From: Nitrospinota bacterium
GTDB taxonomy: Bacteria > Nitrospinota > Nitrospinia > UBA9942
DNA: 17,498 bases
Assembly: GCA_003489165.1 (NCBI GenBank)
Contig: DNJG01000139.1
Location: 1-17,498, forward strand
Direction of reading: 5' to 3'
How positions within the stretch are numbered: position 1 is the first letter of the stretch; every line of letters starts with the position of its first letter. The translations under genes were made by a program, and so were the position numbers. Below are positions 6,823 to 13,582 of the stretch, piece after piece. The notes under the pieces were generated by a model. The model did no database searches. It was not told the DNA's origin and saw nothing but the letters and a program-made list of their open reading frames with translations.

Positions 6823-7367
6823 TAAACAGTCAGCAGTCGGCAGTTGGCAGTCTTCAGTCTGGAGAGGAACAGATTCTTGGGAGCAGTGTGCTTCTTACGA
6901 AACTGGATGCCATTGTTGGCTGGGGAAGAAAATATTCATTTTTTCTTTACCCTTTTGTTACTGCATGCTGCGGGATGGAGTTTATGTCCTTAGCAGGGCC
7001 AAGGTATGACTTAGATAGGTTCGGTGCAGCACTGCCAAGATTTTCTCCGAGACAGGCAGACCTCCTTTTTGTGGTTGGAACCATAAGTCATAAACAGGCT
7101 CCAATACTGGTAAAGGTTTATAATCAGATGACAGAGCCAAAGTGGGTGTTCTCATTTGGTGTATGTGCAACCTCCGGCGGTTTTTATGATAACTATGCTA
7201 CAGTTCAGGGTATTGATACTCTTATACCCGTAGATGTTTATGTCCCCGGATGTCCACCGAGGCCTGAGATGGTAATAGATGGGTTATTAAAATTACAGCA
7301 GAAGGTTGCAAAAGAAAAATGGTCTGATTGGCCAAGAGGAGAAGCACCTGTTACTAAAAACAAATAA
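6813..7367 (+). CDS. nuoB: NADH-quinone oxidoreductase subunit B (cluster N2)
   Basis: NuoB (PSST family) holds the terminal [4Fe-4S] cluster N2 that reduces quinone. The tandem Cys pair in TACCGMEF, the Cys of GVCATSGG and the Cys of the PGCPPRPE motif supply the ligands. I prefer the ATG at 6813 (184 aa) because AAGAGGGGGG lies 7 bases upstream and it overlaps nuoA by ten bases. An ATG at 6792 would add seven residues. The first roughly 20 residues (rich in Ser, Gln and Gly) are encoded by a heptanucleotide array, and the family-like sequence starts around the LTKLDAIVGWGRKYS segment. The TAA stop is also part of a repeat (7360-7387). No fusion to NuoC is seen. Confidence 0.93.
   Translation: MGIINSQQSAVGSLQSGEEQILGSSVLLTKLDAIVGWGRKYSFFLYPFVTACCGMEFMSLAGPRYDLDRFGAALPRFSPRQADLLFVVGTISHKQAPILVKVYNQMTEPKWVFSFGVCATSGGFYDNYATVQGIDTLIPVDVYVPGCPPRPEMVIDGLLKLQQKVAKEKWSDWPRGEAPVTKNK
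6827..6861 (+). repeat. Heptanucleotide tandem array at the 5' end of nuoB
   Basis: Five 7-mers in register: CAGTCAG, CAGTCGG, CAGTTGG, CAGTCTT, CAGTCTG. The array is translated as the N-terminal extension of NuoB. Confidence 0.8.
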
Positions 7368-7387
7368 CAAATGACTAATTACTAATG
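7360..7387 (+). repeat. Heptanucleotide tandem array at the nuoB/nuoC junction
   Basis: Four 7-mers in register: ACAAATA, ACAAATG, ACTAATT, ACTAATG. The array supplies the nuoB TAA (7365-7367) and the nuoC ATG (7385-7387). Confidence 0.75.
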
Positions 7388-7873
7388 ACTGCTATGGAGA
7401 GTATTACTTTAAAAAAACTAAAAGAAAAGTTTCCTGATTCAATAGTAGATACACATTCCTTCCGTGGGGATGAGACTGCAACTGTAAAGAAGGAAAAAAT
7501 CATAGAGATATGCAAATTCTTAAGAGATGACAATGAACTTCTTTATAATTTTATGATGGATCTCACAGCGGTAGATTATTATGGAAGGGAGCCCAGATTT
7601 GAAGTTGTTTATCACTTTTACTCACTAAAATATAACAGGCGGGTGAGGCTAAAGGTGCCTGTCCCTGAATCTGACTGTACCGTTGACTCAATTATCTCTG
7701 TGTGGATTGGTGCGGACTGGTTTGAAAGAGAGGCTTACGATTTATACGGAATAATTTTTAATGGGCATCCAAATTTAAAGCGGATATTGCTATATGAAGG
7801 TTTTGAAGGACATCCATTGAGAAAAGATTATCCTGTGAGGGGAAGACAGCCTTTGATAGGACCGAAGAACTAA
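7385..7873 (+). CDS. nuoC: NADH-quinone oxidoreductase subunit C
   Basis: Peripheral-arm subunit (30 kDa family) that packs beside NuoD and NuoI and carries no cofactor. The signature at the C-terminal end is clear: WFEREAYDLYGI, GHPNLKRILLYEGFEGHP and LRKDYP. The 162-residue length is that of a stand-alone NuoC, not fused to NuoD as in E. coli. The ATG at 7385 is the last triplet of a heptamer array. An alternative ATG at 7394 would remove three residues. Neither has a convincing Shine-Dalgarno sequence, so translation may depend on coupling to nuoB. It ends three bases before nuoD. Confidence 0.94.
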   Translation: MTAMESITLKKLKEKFPDSIVDTHSFRGDETATVKKEKIIEICKFLRDDNELLYNFMMDLTAVDYYGREPRFEVVYHFYSLKYNRRVRLKVPVPESDCTVDSIISVWIGADWFEREAYDLYGIIFNGHPNLKRILLYEGFEGHPLRKDYPVRGRQPLIGPKN

Positions 7874-7876
7874 CTT

Positions 7877-9067
7877 ATGACTGATTTAGCAAAAAATTTA
7901 CATACAGAACACATGGTTATAAACATGGGTCCGTCCCATCCTGTGACCCATGGGACTGTCAAGTTTCTTGTAACCCTTGATGGAGAGACCATTGTTGATT
8001 TTTATGTTGAAATCGGGTATCTCCACAGGGGATTTGAGAAGATGTGTGAGAACAGTACATGGGAGCAGGTATTTCCATACACAGACAGACTAAACTATTT
8101 ATCCCCCATAATTAATAATGTAGGTTATGCCCTTGCTGTAGAAAAACTTATTGGCATAGATACACCTGAGAGGTGTAAGTATATTAGAGTTATTACCAGC
8201 GAACTCTCCCGTATGGCAGACCACTATACGAATATTGCAGCAAGCGCTTTAGAGCTTGGTGCCCTTACTGCATTCCTGTATTTTGTAGAAGCAAGGGAAC
8301 TTGTATGGGATTTACTGGAAAGTTTCTGCGGTGCAAGACTTACATCTAATTATATAAGGATTGGCGGACTTAAAAATGACCTCCCTGATGGATTTAAGGA
8401 AGATACAAAAGAGGTATTTAAAAGATGTCGTGAATTATGGGTAGATGTAGATAAACTCCTTACAAAGAACAGGATATTCCTTGACAGGATGAGGGATATA
8501 GGTATTATGCCGCCTGATGAGGCTATAGCATGGGGCTTTACAGGTCCCTGTTTAAGGGCAAGCGGGGTTCCATACGATGTAAGAAAGGCACAGCCATATC
8601 TTGTTTATGACAAGATGAATTTTGAAATTCCAATCGGTGAGACTGGAGACAATTTTGACAGGTATCTTGTGAGGATGGAAGAACTGAATCAGAGCATGAG
8701 GATTGTAGAACAGGCGTTAGAAGAACTCCCCTCCGGACCGATTAATGTTGATATTCCTGAATACAGATGGCAGTCAAAGGATGATATTTATACAAAAATT
8801 GAGTCTCTTATATTTCACTTTAAGACAGTGACAGGGGGTATAAGAGTGCCACCGGGTGAGGTTTACTTTCCTGTAGAGGGTGCAAATGGTGAACTTGGTT
8901 TCTATTTAGTAAGTGATGGCAATGGTAAACCGTACAAATGCAGGGTAAGACCGCCATGTTTTCCACTTACTGCTGCAATGCCGAGGATGGTGAAGGGTGC
9001 ATTAATCGCAGATATAGTTCCTACCTTTGATATGGTGCATATGATAGGTGGGGAGTGCGACAGATAA
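7877..9067 (+). CDS. nuoD: NADH-quinone oxidoreductase subunit D
   Basis: NuoD (49 kDa family) forms the quinone-binding cavity with NuoB and NuoH. The 396-residue chain starts with the motif GPSHPVTHG (18-26, including H21 and H25). DRLNY at 70-74 contains the Tyr (Y74) that matches the quinone-binding Tyr of the family. The C-terminal CRVRPPCF and GGECDR motifs are present. There are no hydrogenase-type CxxC pairs for a NiFe site, so it is a complex I subunit rather than a group 4 hydrogenase large subunit. Small differences from the commonest motifs (S for Q and V for S in the first, N for D in DRLDY) are visible. Start at the ATG at 7877, three bases after the nuoC stop. Confidence 0.96.
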   Translation: MTDLAKNLHTEHMVINMGPSHPVTHGTVKFLVTLDGETIVDFYVEIGYLHRGFEKMCENSTWEQVFPYTDRLNYLSPIINNVGYALAVEKLIGIDTPERCKYIRVITSELSRMADHYTNIAASALELGALTAFLYFVEARELVWDLLESFCGARLTSNYIRIGGLKNDLPDGFKEDTKEVFKRCRELWVDVDKLLTKNRIFLDRMRDIGIMPPDEAIAWGFTGPCLRASGVPYDVRKAQPYLVYDKMNFEIPIGETGDNFDRYLVRMEELNQSMRIVEQALEELPSGPINVDIPEYRWQSKDDIYTKIESLIFHFKTVTGGIRVPPGEVYFPVEGANGELGFYLVSDGNGKPYKCRVRPPCFPLTAAMPRMVKGALIADIVPTFDMVHMIGGECDR

Positions 9068-9071
9068 TACA

Positions 9072-9127
9072 ATTGAAGATTGAAGATTTAATTCAATAGT
9101 CAATTTTCAATATTCAATTGTCAATAT
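9072..9127 (+). repeat. Heptanucleotide array with inverted arms between nuoD and nuoH
   Basis: ATTGAAG occurs twice at 9072-9085, then after a short spacer TCAATAG, TCAATTT, TCAATAT, TCAATTG, TCAATAT run from 9093 to 9127. The left units are the reverse complement type of the right units (TTGA versus TCAA), so the element can fold on itself. It fills nearly the whole gap. Confidence 0.8.
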
Positions 9128-9132
9128 TTATT

Positions 9133-10206
9133 ATGATAGCAGAACTTATTGAGGCAGTAGCAAAGATACTTTTTATATTCGGAGTAAACATGGGTTTCTT
9201 TGCACCTATATTGGGTTGGGTGGAGAGAAAGCAGAGTGCTGTCATGCAGGACAGGGTTGGCGCAAACAGGGCAGATATACTTGGATTTACGCTGATAGGT
9301 CTCTTGCATCCTTTAACAGATACAATAAAAATCTTAACAAAAGAGGATTTTATCCCTGCCGGTGCAAATAAATTATTTCATACCCTCGCACCTTTTATAA
9401 GCCTGACACCTGCACTGATAACTTTTGCTGTTATACCATTTGGCGGGCAGTATGAAATATTCGGCCATAGGATTAATCTTGTCATTGCCGATCTGGATGT
9501 CGGGATATTATTTATATTTGCATTTGCATCACTGGCTACTTATGGGACCGTCCTTGCAGGATGGTCTTCAAATAATAACTGGTCTTTTTTAGGCGGATTA
9601 AGGGCAGCTGCCCAGATGCTTTCTTATGAAGTTGCGATGGGGCTTTCCATAATAGGAATTATTATGGTATATGGCTCACTAAGGCTTACAGAGATAGGTG
9701 CAATGCAGGAGAATTTCTTAAGGTGGGGCATATTTTTACAGCCCGTTGGTTTTATATTATTCCTTACCTGTGCCATAGCTGAAAACAAGAGAGTGCCATT
9801 TGATATACCTGAGGCAGAAACAGAAATTGTCGCAGGATATTTTACCGAATACAGCAGCATGAAATTCATTATGTTCTGGATGGCTGAATTTCTGGAGGTG
9901 GTTACGATAAGCGGGATTGTTACTACTCTCTTTTTAGGTGCATGGCATCTTCCATTTGTTAGCAGTGAGAAACTTCTATCCCTCTTTGGATTTGCAGGAC
10001 CTAATTTGTCAATTGTACTGCTTATGTTGACAAATATCGTTACATTCTTTGCGAAGATAATATTCATGATATGGCTTCAGATGACGATTAGATGGACACT
10101 CCCGAGGTTTAGATACGACCAGATTATGAAATTAGGATGGAAGATACTCCTTCCCATTTCATTGATTAATATTTTCATTACGGGATTAGTGGTGCTTCTT
10201 AAATAA
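9133..10206 (+). CDS. nuoH: NADH-quinone oxidoreductase subunit H
   Basis: NuoH (ND1 family) anchors the peripheral arm and lines the quinone channel. From the ATG at 9133 the protein has 357 residues and about eight hydrophobic segments. Diagnostic motifs are WVERKQSAVMQDRVGAN near the N-terminus, GWSSNNNWSFLGGLRAAAQ and SYEVAMGLS in the middle, and AENKRVPFDIPEAETEIVAG followed by FTEYSSMKF, whose acidic residues form the conserved quinone-site loop. A TTG at 9118 would add five residues but lies inside the heptamer repeat, so I chose the ATG. No Shine-Dalgarno sequence is visible before either start. It stops just before the repeat that leads into nuoI. Confidence 0.95.
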   Translation: MIAELIEAVAKILFIFGVNMGFFAPILGWVERKQSAVMQDRVGANRADILGFTLIGLLHPLTDTIKILTKEDFIPAGANKLFHTLAPFISLTPALITFAVIPFGGQYEIFGHRINLVIADLDVGILFIFAFASLATYGTVLAGWSSNNNWSFLGGLRAAAQMLSYEVAMGLSIIGIIMVYGSLRLTEIGAMQENFLRWGIFLQPVGFILFLTCAIAENKRVPFDIPEAETEIVAGYFTEYSSMKFIMFWMAEFLEVVTISGIVTTLFLGAWHLPFVSSEKLLSLFGFAGPNLSIVLLMLTNIVTFFAKIIFMIWLQMTIRWTLPRFRYDQIMKLGWKILLPISLINIFITGLVVLLK

Positions 10207-10212
10207 GTTTGG

Positions 10213-10240
10213 GAGTTATGAGTTATGAATTATGAATTAA
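10213..10240 (+). repeat. Heptanucleotide tandem array at the start of nuoI
   Basis: Four 7-mers in register: GAGTTAT, GAGTTAT, GAATTAT, GAATTAA. The ATG used by nuoI (10225) is formed at the junction of two units, and the first residues of NuoI are repeat-encoded. Confidence 0.75.
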
Positions 10241-10881
10241 ATTATACAATTGGTTCTATACCTTTGGATAAATTAAAGCCAAAAAAGGTTAGAAAAAATA
10301 TAGAACTAACTCTCTGGGAGAGGCTATATATACCTGAAATCATCAGGGGGATGTATATTACAACAAGACATTTCACTATAAATATGATAGGTTTTGTCTT
10401 TCCGCCGAAAGGCAAGAAGAGGAAGATATTTACAGTATATTACCCTGAAGAGAAGCTGACAATTCCTATAGCCTATAGAGGCAGGCCTGTATTGGTTCAG
10501 AGGGAAGACGGCAAGGAGAAGTGTGTTGCCTGCGGCCTTTGCGAGAGGATATGTCCTGCCCTTGCCATATCAATTGTAGGAGGGGAGAGACATCGCGGGA
10601 ACGATATGGAGAGATACCCTGTAGCCTATACACTGGATATGTCACGATGTGTCTATTGCGGTCTGTGTGAAGAGGTGTGTCCGCATGAGGCAATTGTGAT
10701 GAGCGATGAGTATATAGGGCTTGCAGAGTATGATAGAAAAAACATGATATACCCTAAGGAAAAACTTTTAGTCCCTGTAGCAAGATTAAAGGATAGAATA
10801 GAATATGTGAGGAAGATATACGGTAAAAACAATTACCAAATTCCAAGCACCAATAATCAAATAATTACCAAATCTCAATAA
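10225..10881 (+). CDS. nuoI: NADH-quinone oxidoreductase subunit I (two [4Fe-4S])
   Basis: NuoI (TYKY family) carries clusters N6a and N6b and passes electrons from NuoG to NuoB. Two perfect ferredoxin motifs are present: C100, C103, C106, C110 and C142, C145, C148, C152. The family hallmark LTLWERLYIPEIIRGMYITT begins near residue 28. The 218-residue protein is longer than many NuoI. About 27 residues precede the hallmark segment, and the last roughly 18 residues (Asn/Gln/Ile-rich) are encoded by a repeat arm. The ATG at 10225 has GGGAG 9 bases upstream. The ATG at 10218 is followed by a stop after five codons and can be excluded. Confidence 0.93.
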   Translation: MNYELNYTIGSIPLDKLKPKKVRKNIELTLWERLYIPEIIRGMYITTRHFTINMIGFVFPPKGKKRKIFTVYYPEEKLTIPIAYRGRPVLVQREDGKEKCVACGLCERICPALAISIVGGERHRGNDMERYPVAYTLDMSRCVYCGLCEEVCPHEAIVMSDEYIGLAEYDRKNMIYPKEKLLVPVARLKDRIEYVRKIYGKNNYQIPSTNNQIITKSQ

Positions 10882-10972
10882 TTGAAATTCTAAAGGAACA
10901 ACTGTTTTGGTTATTGATGGTTGAAATTTATTTGGAATTTGGGATTTGGTTATTGTAATTTTGTTATTACTT
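10835..10972. repeat. Long imperfect inverted repeat of heptamers over the nuoI/nuoJ junction
   Basis: The left arm starts with ACCAAAT, TCCAAGC, ACCAATA, ATCAAAT (10835-10862). The right arm has TTTGGAA, TTTGGGA, TTTGGTT (10931-10951) followed by weaker units. The CCAA-type left units are reverse complements of the TTGG-type right units, so the two arms can pair. The left arm encodes the C-terminal tail of NuoI, and the right arm ends just before the nuoJ ATG. Confidence 0.8.
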
Positions 10973-10973
10973 T

Positions 10974-11477
10974 ATGCAACAAATAATGTTTTACATAATC
11001 GGCGGTGTGGCTGTCCTTTCGGCACTCATAATGGTTACGAATAAAAAACCTGTGACTGCTGCAATGAACCTCATTGTTACAATGCTCTGCCTGGCAGGGT
11101 TATATGTGATTTTGGATGCCCATCTTATAGCAGCCTTACAGATTATTGTATATGCAGGTGCAATAATGGTTCTGTTCCTATTCGTAATAATGCTTTTAAA
11201 TATACAGGAGAAAGAGGGGAGATTGTCAGGTCATAAGATTTTTTTACAGTTTGCATGGATAATGCTTGTAGGCTATATTTTTATAAGCATGGTTAAATTG
11301 ATAGGGGGGGGGAGCCTTCCTGCAAGGACAGAAGAGAGTATTAATGGATTTGGCACTACGAAGGCTGTAGGCGAAATCCTTTTTACAGATTTTCTGCTCC
11401 CGTTTGAAATAGCCTCTATCCTATTATTGGCAGCAATGGTCGGGGCTGTAATACTGGCAAAGGCAAAGGTAGATTGA
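10974..11477 (+). CDS. nuoJ: NADH-quinone oxidoreductase subunit J
   Basis: Membrane subunit (ND6 family) that links the quinone-site region to the proton channels. The 167 residues include five hydrophobic stretches. The conserved segment LQIIVYAGAIMVLFLFVIML (about residues 55-74), with its Tyr in the third helix, is the family signature, preceded by the PVTAAMNL motif. The ATG at 10974 follows the inverted repeat directly and has no Shine-Dalgarno sequence. The TGA stop shares its last base with the nuoK start (TGATG). Confidence 0.94.
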   Translation: MQQIMFYIIGGVAVLSALIMVTNKKPVTAAMNLIVTMLCLAGLYVILDAHLIAALQIIVYAGAIMVLFLFVIMLLNIQEKEGRLSGHKIFLQFAWIMLVGYIFISMVKLIGGGSLPARTEESINGFGTTKAVGEILFTDFLLPFEIASILLLAAMVGAVILAKAKVD

Positions 11478-11779
11478 TGGTTCCATTAAATCATTATTTA
11501 ATACTAAGTGCGATACTCTTTACAATCGGTGCGGTAGGTGTATTTACACGGAGGAATGCGCTTATTATCTATATGTGCATTGAACTGATGCTAAATGCTG
11601 TAAATCTTACTTTTATCGCATTCTCAAAATTTCTAAACAACATGGATGGTCATATATTTACATTTATGATTATGACTGTAGCCGCTGCTGAGGCTGCGGT
11701 AGGGCTTGCAATCATACTTGCCATATTCAGAAACAGAGAGACTGTCAATGTTGATGACATCAATTTGATGAAAGGTTGA
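11477..11779 (+). CDS. nuoK: NADH-quinone oxidoreductase subunit K
   Basis: Three-helix membrane subunit (ND4L family) in the proton path. With the ATG at 11477 the protein has 100 residues, and the two essential glutamates fall at E36 and E72, the same numbers as in E. coli NuoK, which supports this start over a TTG one codon upstream. The motifs MCIELMLNAVNL and AAAEAAVGLAI surround them. AAAGG lies 7 bases before the ATG, and the start overlaps the nuoJ stop by one base, so the two are translationally coupled. The stop lies one base before the next gene. Confidence 0.95.
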   Translation: MVPLNHYLILSAILFTIGAVGVFTRRNALIIYMCIELMLNAVNLTFIAFSKFLNNMDGHIFTFMIMTVAAAEAAVGLAIILAIFRNRETVNVDDINLMKG

Positions 11780-11780
11780 G

Positions 11781-13259
11781 ATGCAGACAATAATTTCAAT
11801 TAAACCATTTCTTGCAGTGCTGGCATCTACATTTGCCACAATACTTATTTTGATATACTGGAATCGCCCAAATATCAGGGAATTCTGGTCTGTCCTCGCA
11901 GGGGTGATTAAGTTTGGGATTGTAATCTCAATGGCACCGCTCGTATTTTCAGGGAATACCATTGAATATACCCTGGTAACATTTTATCAGGGGATAGATA
12001 TTAAATTCAGGGTTGACCCCTTTGGATTGACCTTTGCAACGATTTCATCCTTTCTCTGGATATTCACAACATTCTATTCTATAGGATACATGCGCTCAAC
12101 GAAGGAGCATGCACAGACAAGGTATTTTGCATGTTTTGCGATAAGCCTCTCTTCGGCCGTTGGCATTGCATTTTCGGCAAATCTGATTACACTCTTTGTA
12201 TTTTATGAATTTCTGAGCATTGCAACTGTTCCTTTGGTTGGTCACAAAGAAACGCCTGAGGCAGTAGCAGGTGCAAGAAAATATTTCTTATACCTATTCA
12301 GCACATCAAAGACCCTGCTATTAACAGGTATCTTCATAATCTATGCAGTAACAGGTTCAACCGATTTCAATGCACATGGATTATTAAAAGGGACGCCTGA
12401 ATCAACCCTTTTATTTGTAGCATTTTTCTGTTTCCTCTTCGGTTTTGCAAAAGGGGCAGTAATGCCTGTCCATAGCTGGTTACCTGCCGCAATGGTTGCC
12501 CCGACTCCTGTCAGTGCGCTCCTGCATGCAGTTGCAGTTGTAAAGGCAGGTGTATTCTCAATATTAAGGGTTATCTTCCACATATACGGTGTAGATATGA
12601 TGAGCCGTCTTAATCTTGGCATAACAACCGCATATATAGTTTCATTTACAATAATCATGGCATCAATATATGCCCTGACCCGTGATAATCTTAAGGCGAG
12701 GCTTGCATATTCTACAGTGGGACAGCTTTCATATATTATATTAGGGGCAGCACTTCTAACACCTTCCAGTATGGTAGGCGGGATAATTCATATTGCCAAC
12801 CATGCCTTTTCAAAGATTACACTCTTCTTCTGTGCAGGCTCAATCTATGTGTCTTCACATAAGACCGAGGTAAGCCAGCTTTCCGGAATCGGCAGGAAAA
12901 TGCCGTGGACTATGGCTGCATTTTTTATAGGCTCACTCAGTATGATAGGCATCCCACCGGTTGCAGGTTTTGTGAGCAAATGGTATCTTGCCATCGGCTC
13001 CATTGAGGCGAAGGAATTGCCTATACTTTTAGTCCTCCTTGTTAGCAGTGTTTTAAATGCAGGATATTTTCTGCCTGTAGTTTATAAGGCATTCTTTGAG
13101 GAATTTAAAGACGACCACCATCATCATGGCGAGCACCATGAGGAGATAAGAGAAGTGCCCTTTGTTGTTGTTCCTCTCGTATTGACTGCAATAGGGTCTA
13201 TAATCTTGGGATTATATCCTGATTATTTCCTGACCCTTGCAAAGGAGGTCATAAGATGA
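11781..13259 (+). CDS. MrpD/NuoN-like proton-conducting antiporter subunit (additional module)
   Basis: A 492-residue membrane protein of the antiporter-like family shared by NuoL, NuoM, NuoN and MrpD, with about 14 hydrophobic segments. The key ion-path residues are all present: E143 in TM5 (FYEFLS), K224 in TM7 (FAKGAVMPVHSWLP), K255 in TM8 (VVKAGVF) and K400 in TM12 (GFVSKWYL), with H249 in the PVSALLHA motif. It should therefore be able to move protons or Na+. It has no C-terminal lateral helix, unlike NuoL, and a His-rich loop lies at about 446-453. It takes the place where nuoL normally follows nuoK, and nuoM and nuoN are present separately, so it looks like an extra pump subunit. AAAGG precedes the ATG by five bases. 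The end overlaps the next gene by four bases (ATGA). It could be annotated as MrpD or NuoL in databases. Confidence 0.88.
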   Translation: MQTIISIKPFLAVLASTFATILILIYWNRPNIREFWSVLAGVIKFGIVISMAPLVFSGNTIEYTLVTFYQGIDIKFRVDPFGLTFATISSFLWIFTTFYSIGYMRSTKEHAQTRYFACFAISLSSAVGIAFSANLITLFVFYEFLSIATVPLVGHKETPEAVAGARKYFLYLFSTSKTLLLTGIFIIYAVTGSTDFNAHGLLKGTPESTLLFVAFFCFLFGFAKGAVMPVHSWLPAAMVAPTPVSALLHAVAVVKAGVFSILRVIFHIYGVDMMSRLNLGITTAYIVSFTIIMASIYALTRDNLKARLAYSTVGQLSYIILGAALLTPSSMVGGIIHIANHAFSKITLFFCAGSIYVSSHKTEVSQLSGIGRKMPWTMAAFFIGSLSMIGIPPVAGFVSKWYLAIGSIEAKELPILLVLLVSSVLNAGYFLPVVYKAFFEEFKDDHHHHGEHHEEIREVPFVVVPLVLTAIGSIILGLYPDYFLTLAKEVIR

Positions 13260-13582
13260 TTAAGAGGGCTGTTTATTATATAGGCAATCCTGAAAATACC
13301 GTAAAATTACGGAGGTTCTTTTATATAACCCTGATACTGATTGTCCTATTGGATGTTGGAGTGCATCTGTTTCATATTGAGCATACTGGTGATATGTCTC
13401 ATAATGAACAGGCTGCTGAGTCATTGCATAATAATGGGCATGCTGCTGGTGAGGGGTTCATAGGAGAAGAGATATGGGGATTTTGGTCGGTCTATGGGCT
13501 TATCGGCTGTATTATAATGATATTTGTTTGTAAAGGAATAGGGCATGCATGGCTTATGAAAAAGGAGAATTATTATGAGTAG
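13256..13582 (+). CDS. Small two-helix membrane protein between two antiporter subunits
   Basis: 108 residues with two hydrophobic helices (about 21-41 and 74-98) joined by a hydrophilic, His-rich loop of about 30 residues. The C-terminal half, from FWSVYGLIGC to the acidic-tyrosine end, looks like a pattern I associate with small proteins found next to MrpD-like subunits, but no enzyme motif is visible. It has the best ribosome binding site of the operon, AAAGGAGGT (13241-13249), 6 bases before the ATG. It overlaps the preceding stop as ATGA and the next gene by eight bases. This tight packing suggests an accessory subunit that helps assemble or join the two flanking antiporter modules. Confidence 0.8.
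   Translation: MIKRAVYYIGNPENTVKLRRFFYITLILIVLLDVGVHLFHIEHTGDMSHNEQAAESLHNNGHAAGEGFIGEEIWGFWSVYGLIGCIIMIFVCKGIGHAWLMKKENYYE

Noticed and set aside
6788..7009. Short plus-strand frame overlapping the nuoA end and nuoB
   Set aside because: It is out of frame with the clear NuoB sequence and has no recognisable motif.
7877..9067. Group 4 NiFe hydrogenase large subunit instead of NuoD
   Set aside because: The N- and C-terminal CxxC pairs that bind NiFe are absent.
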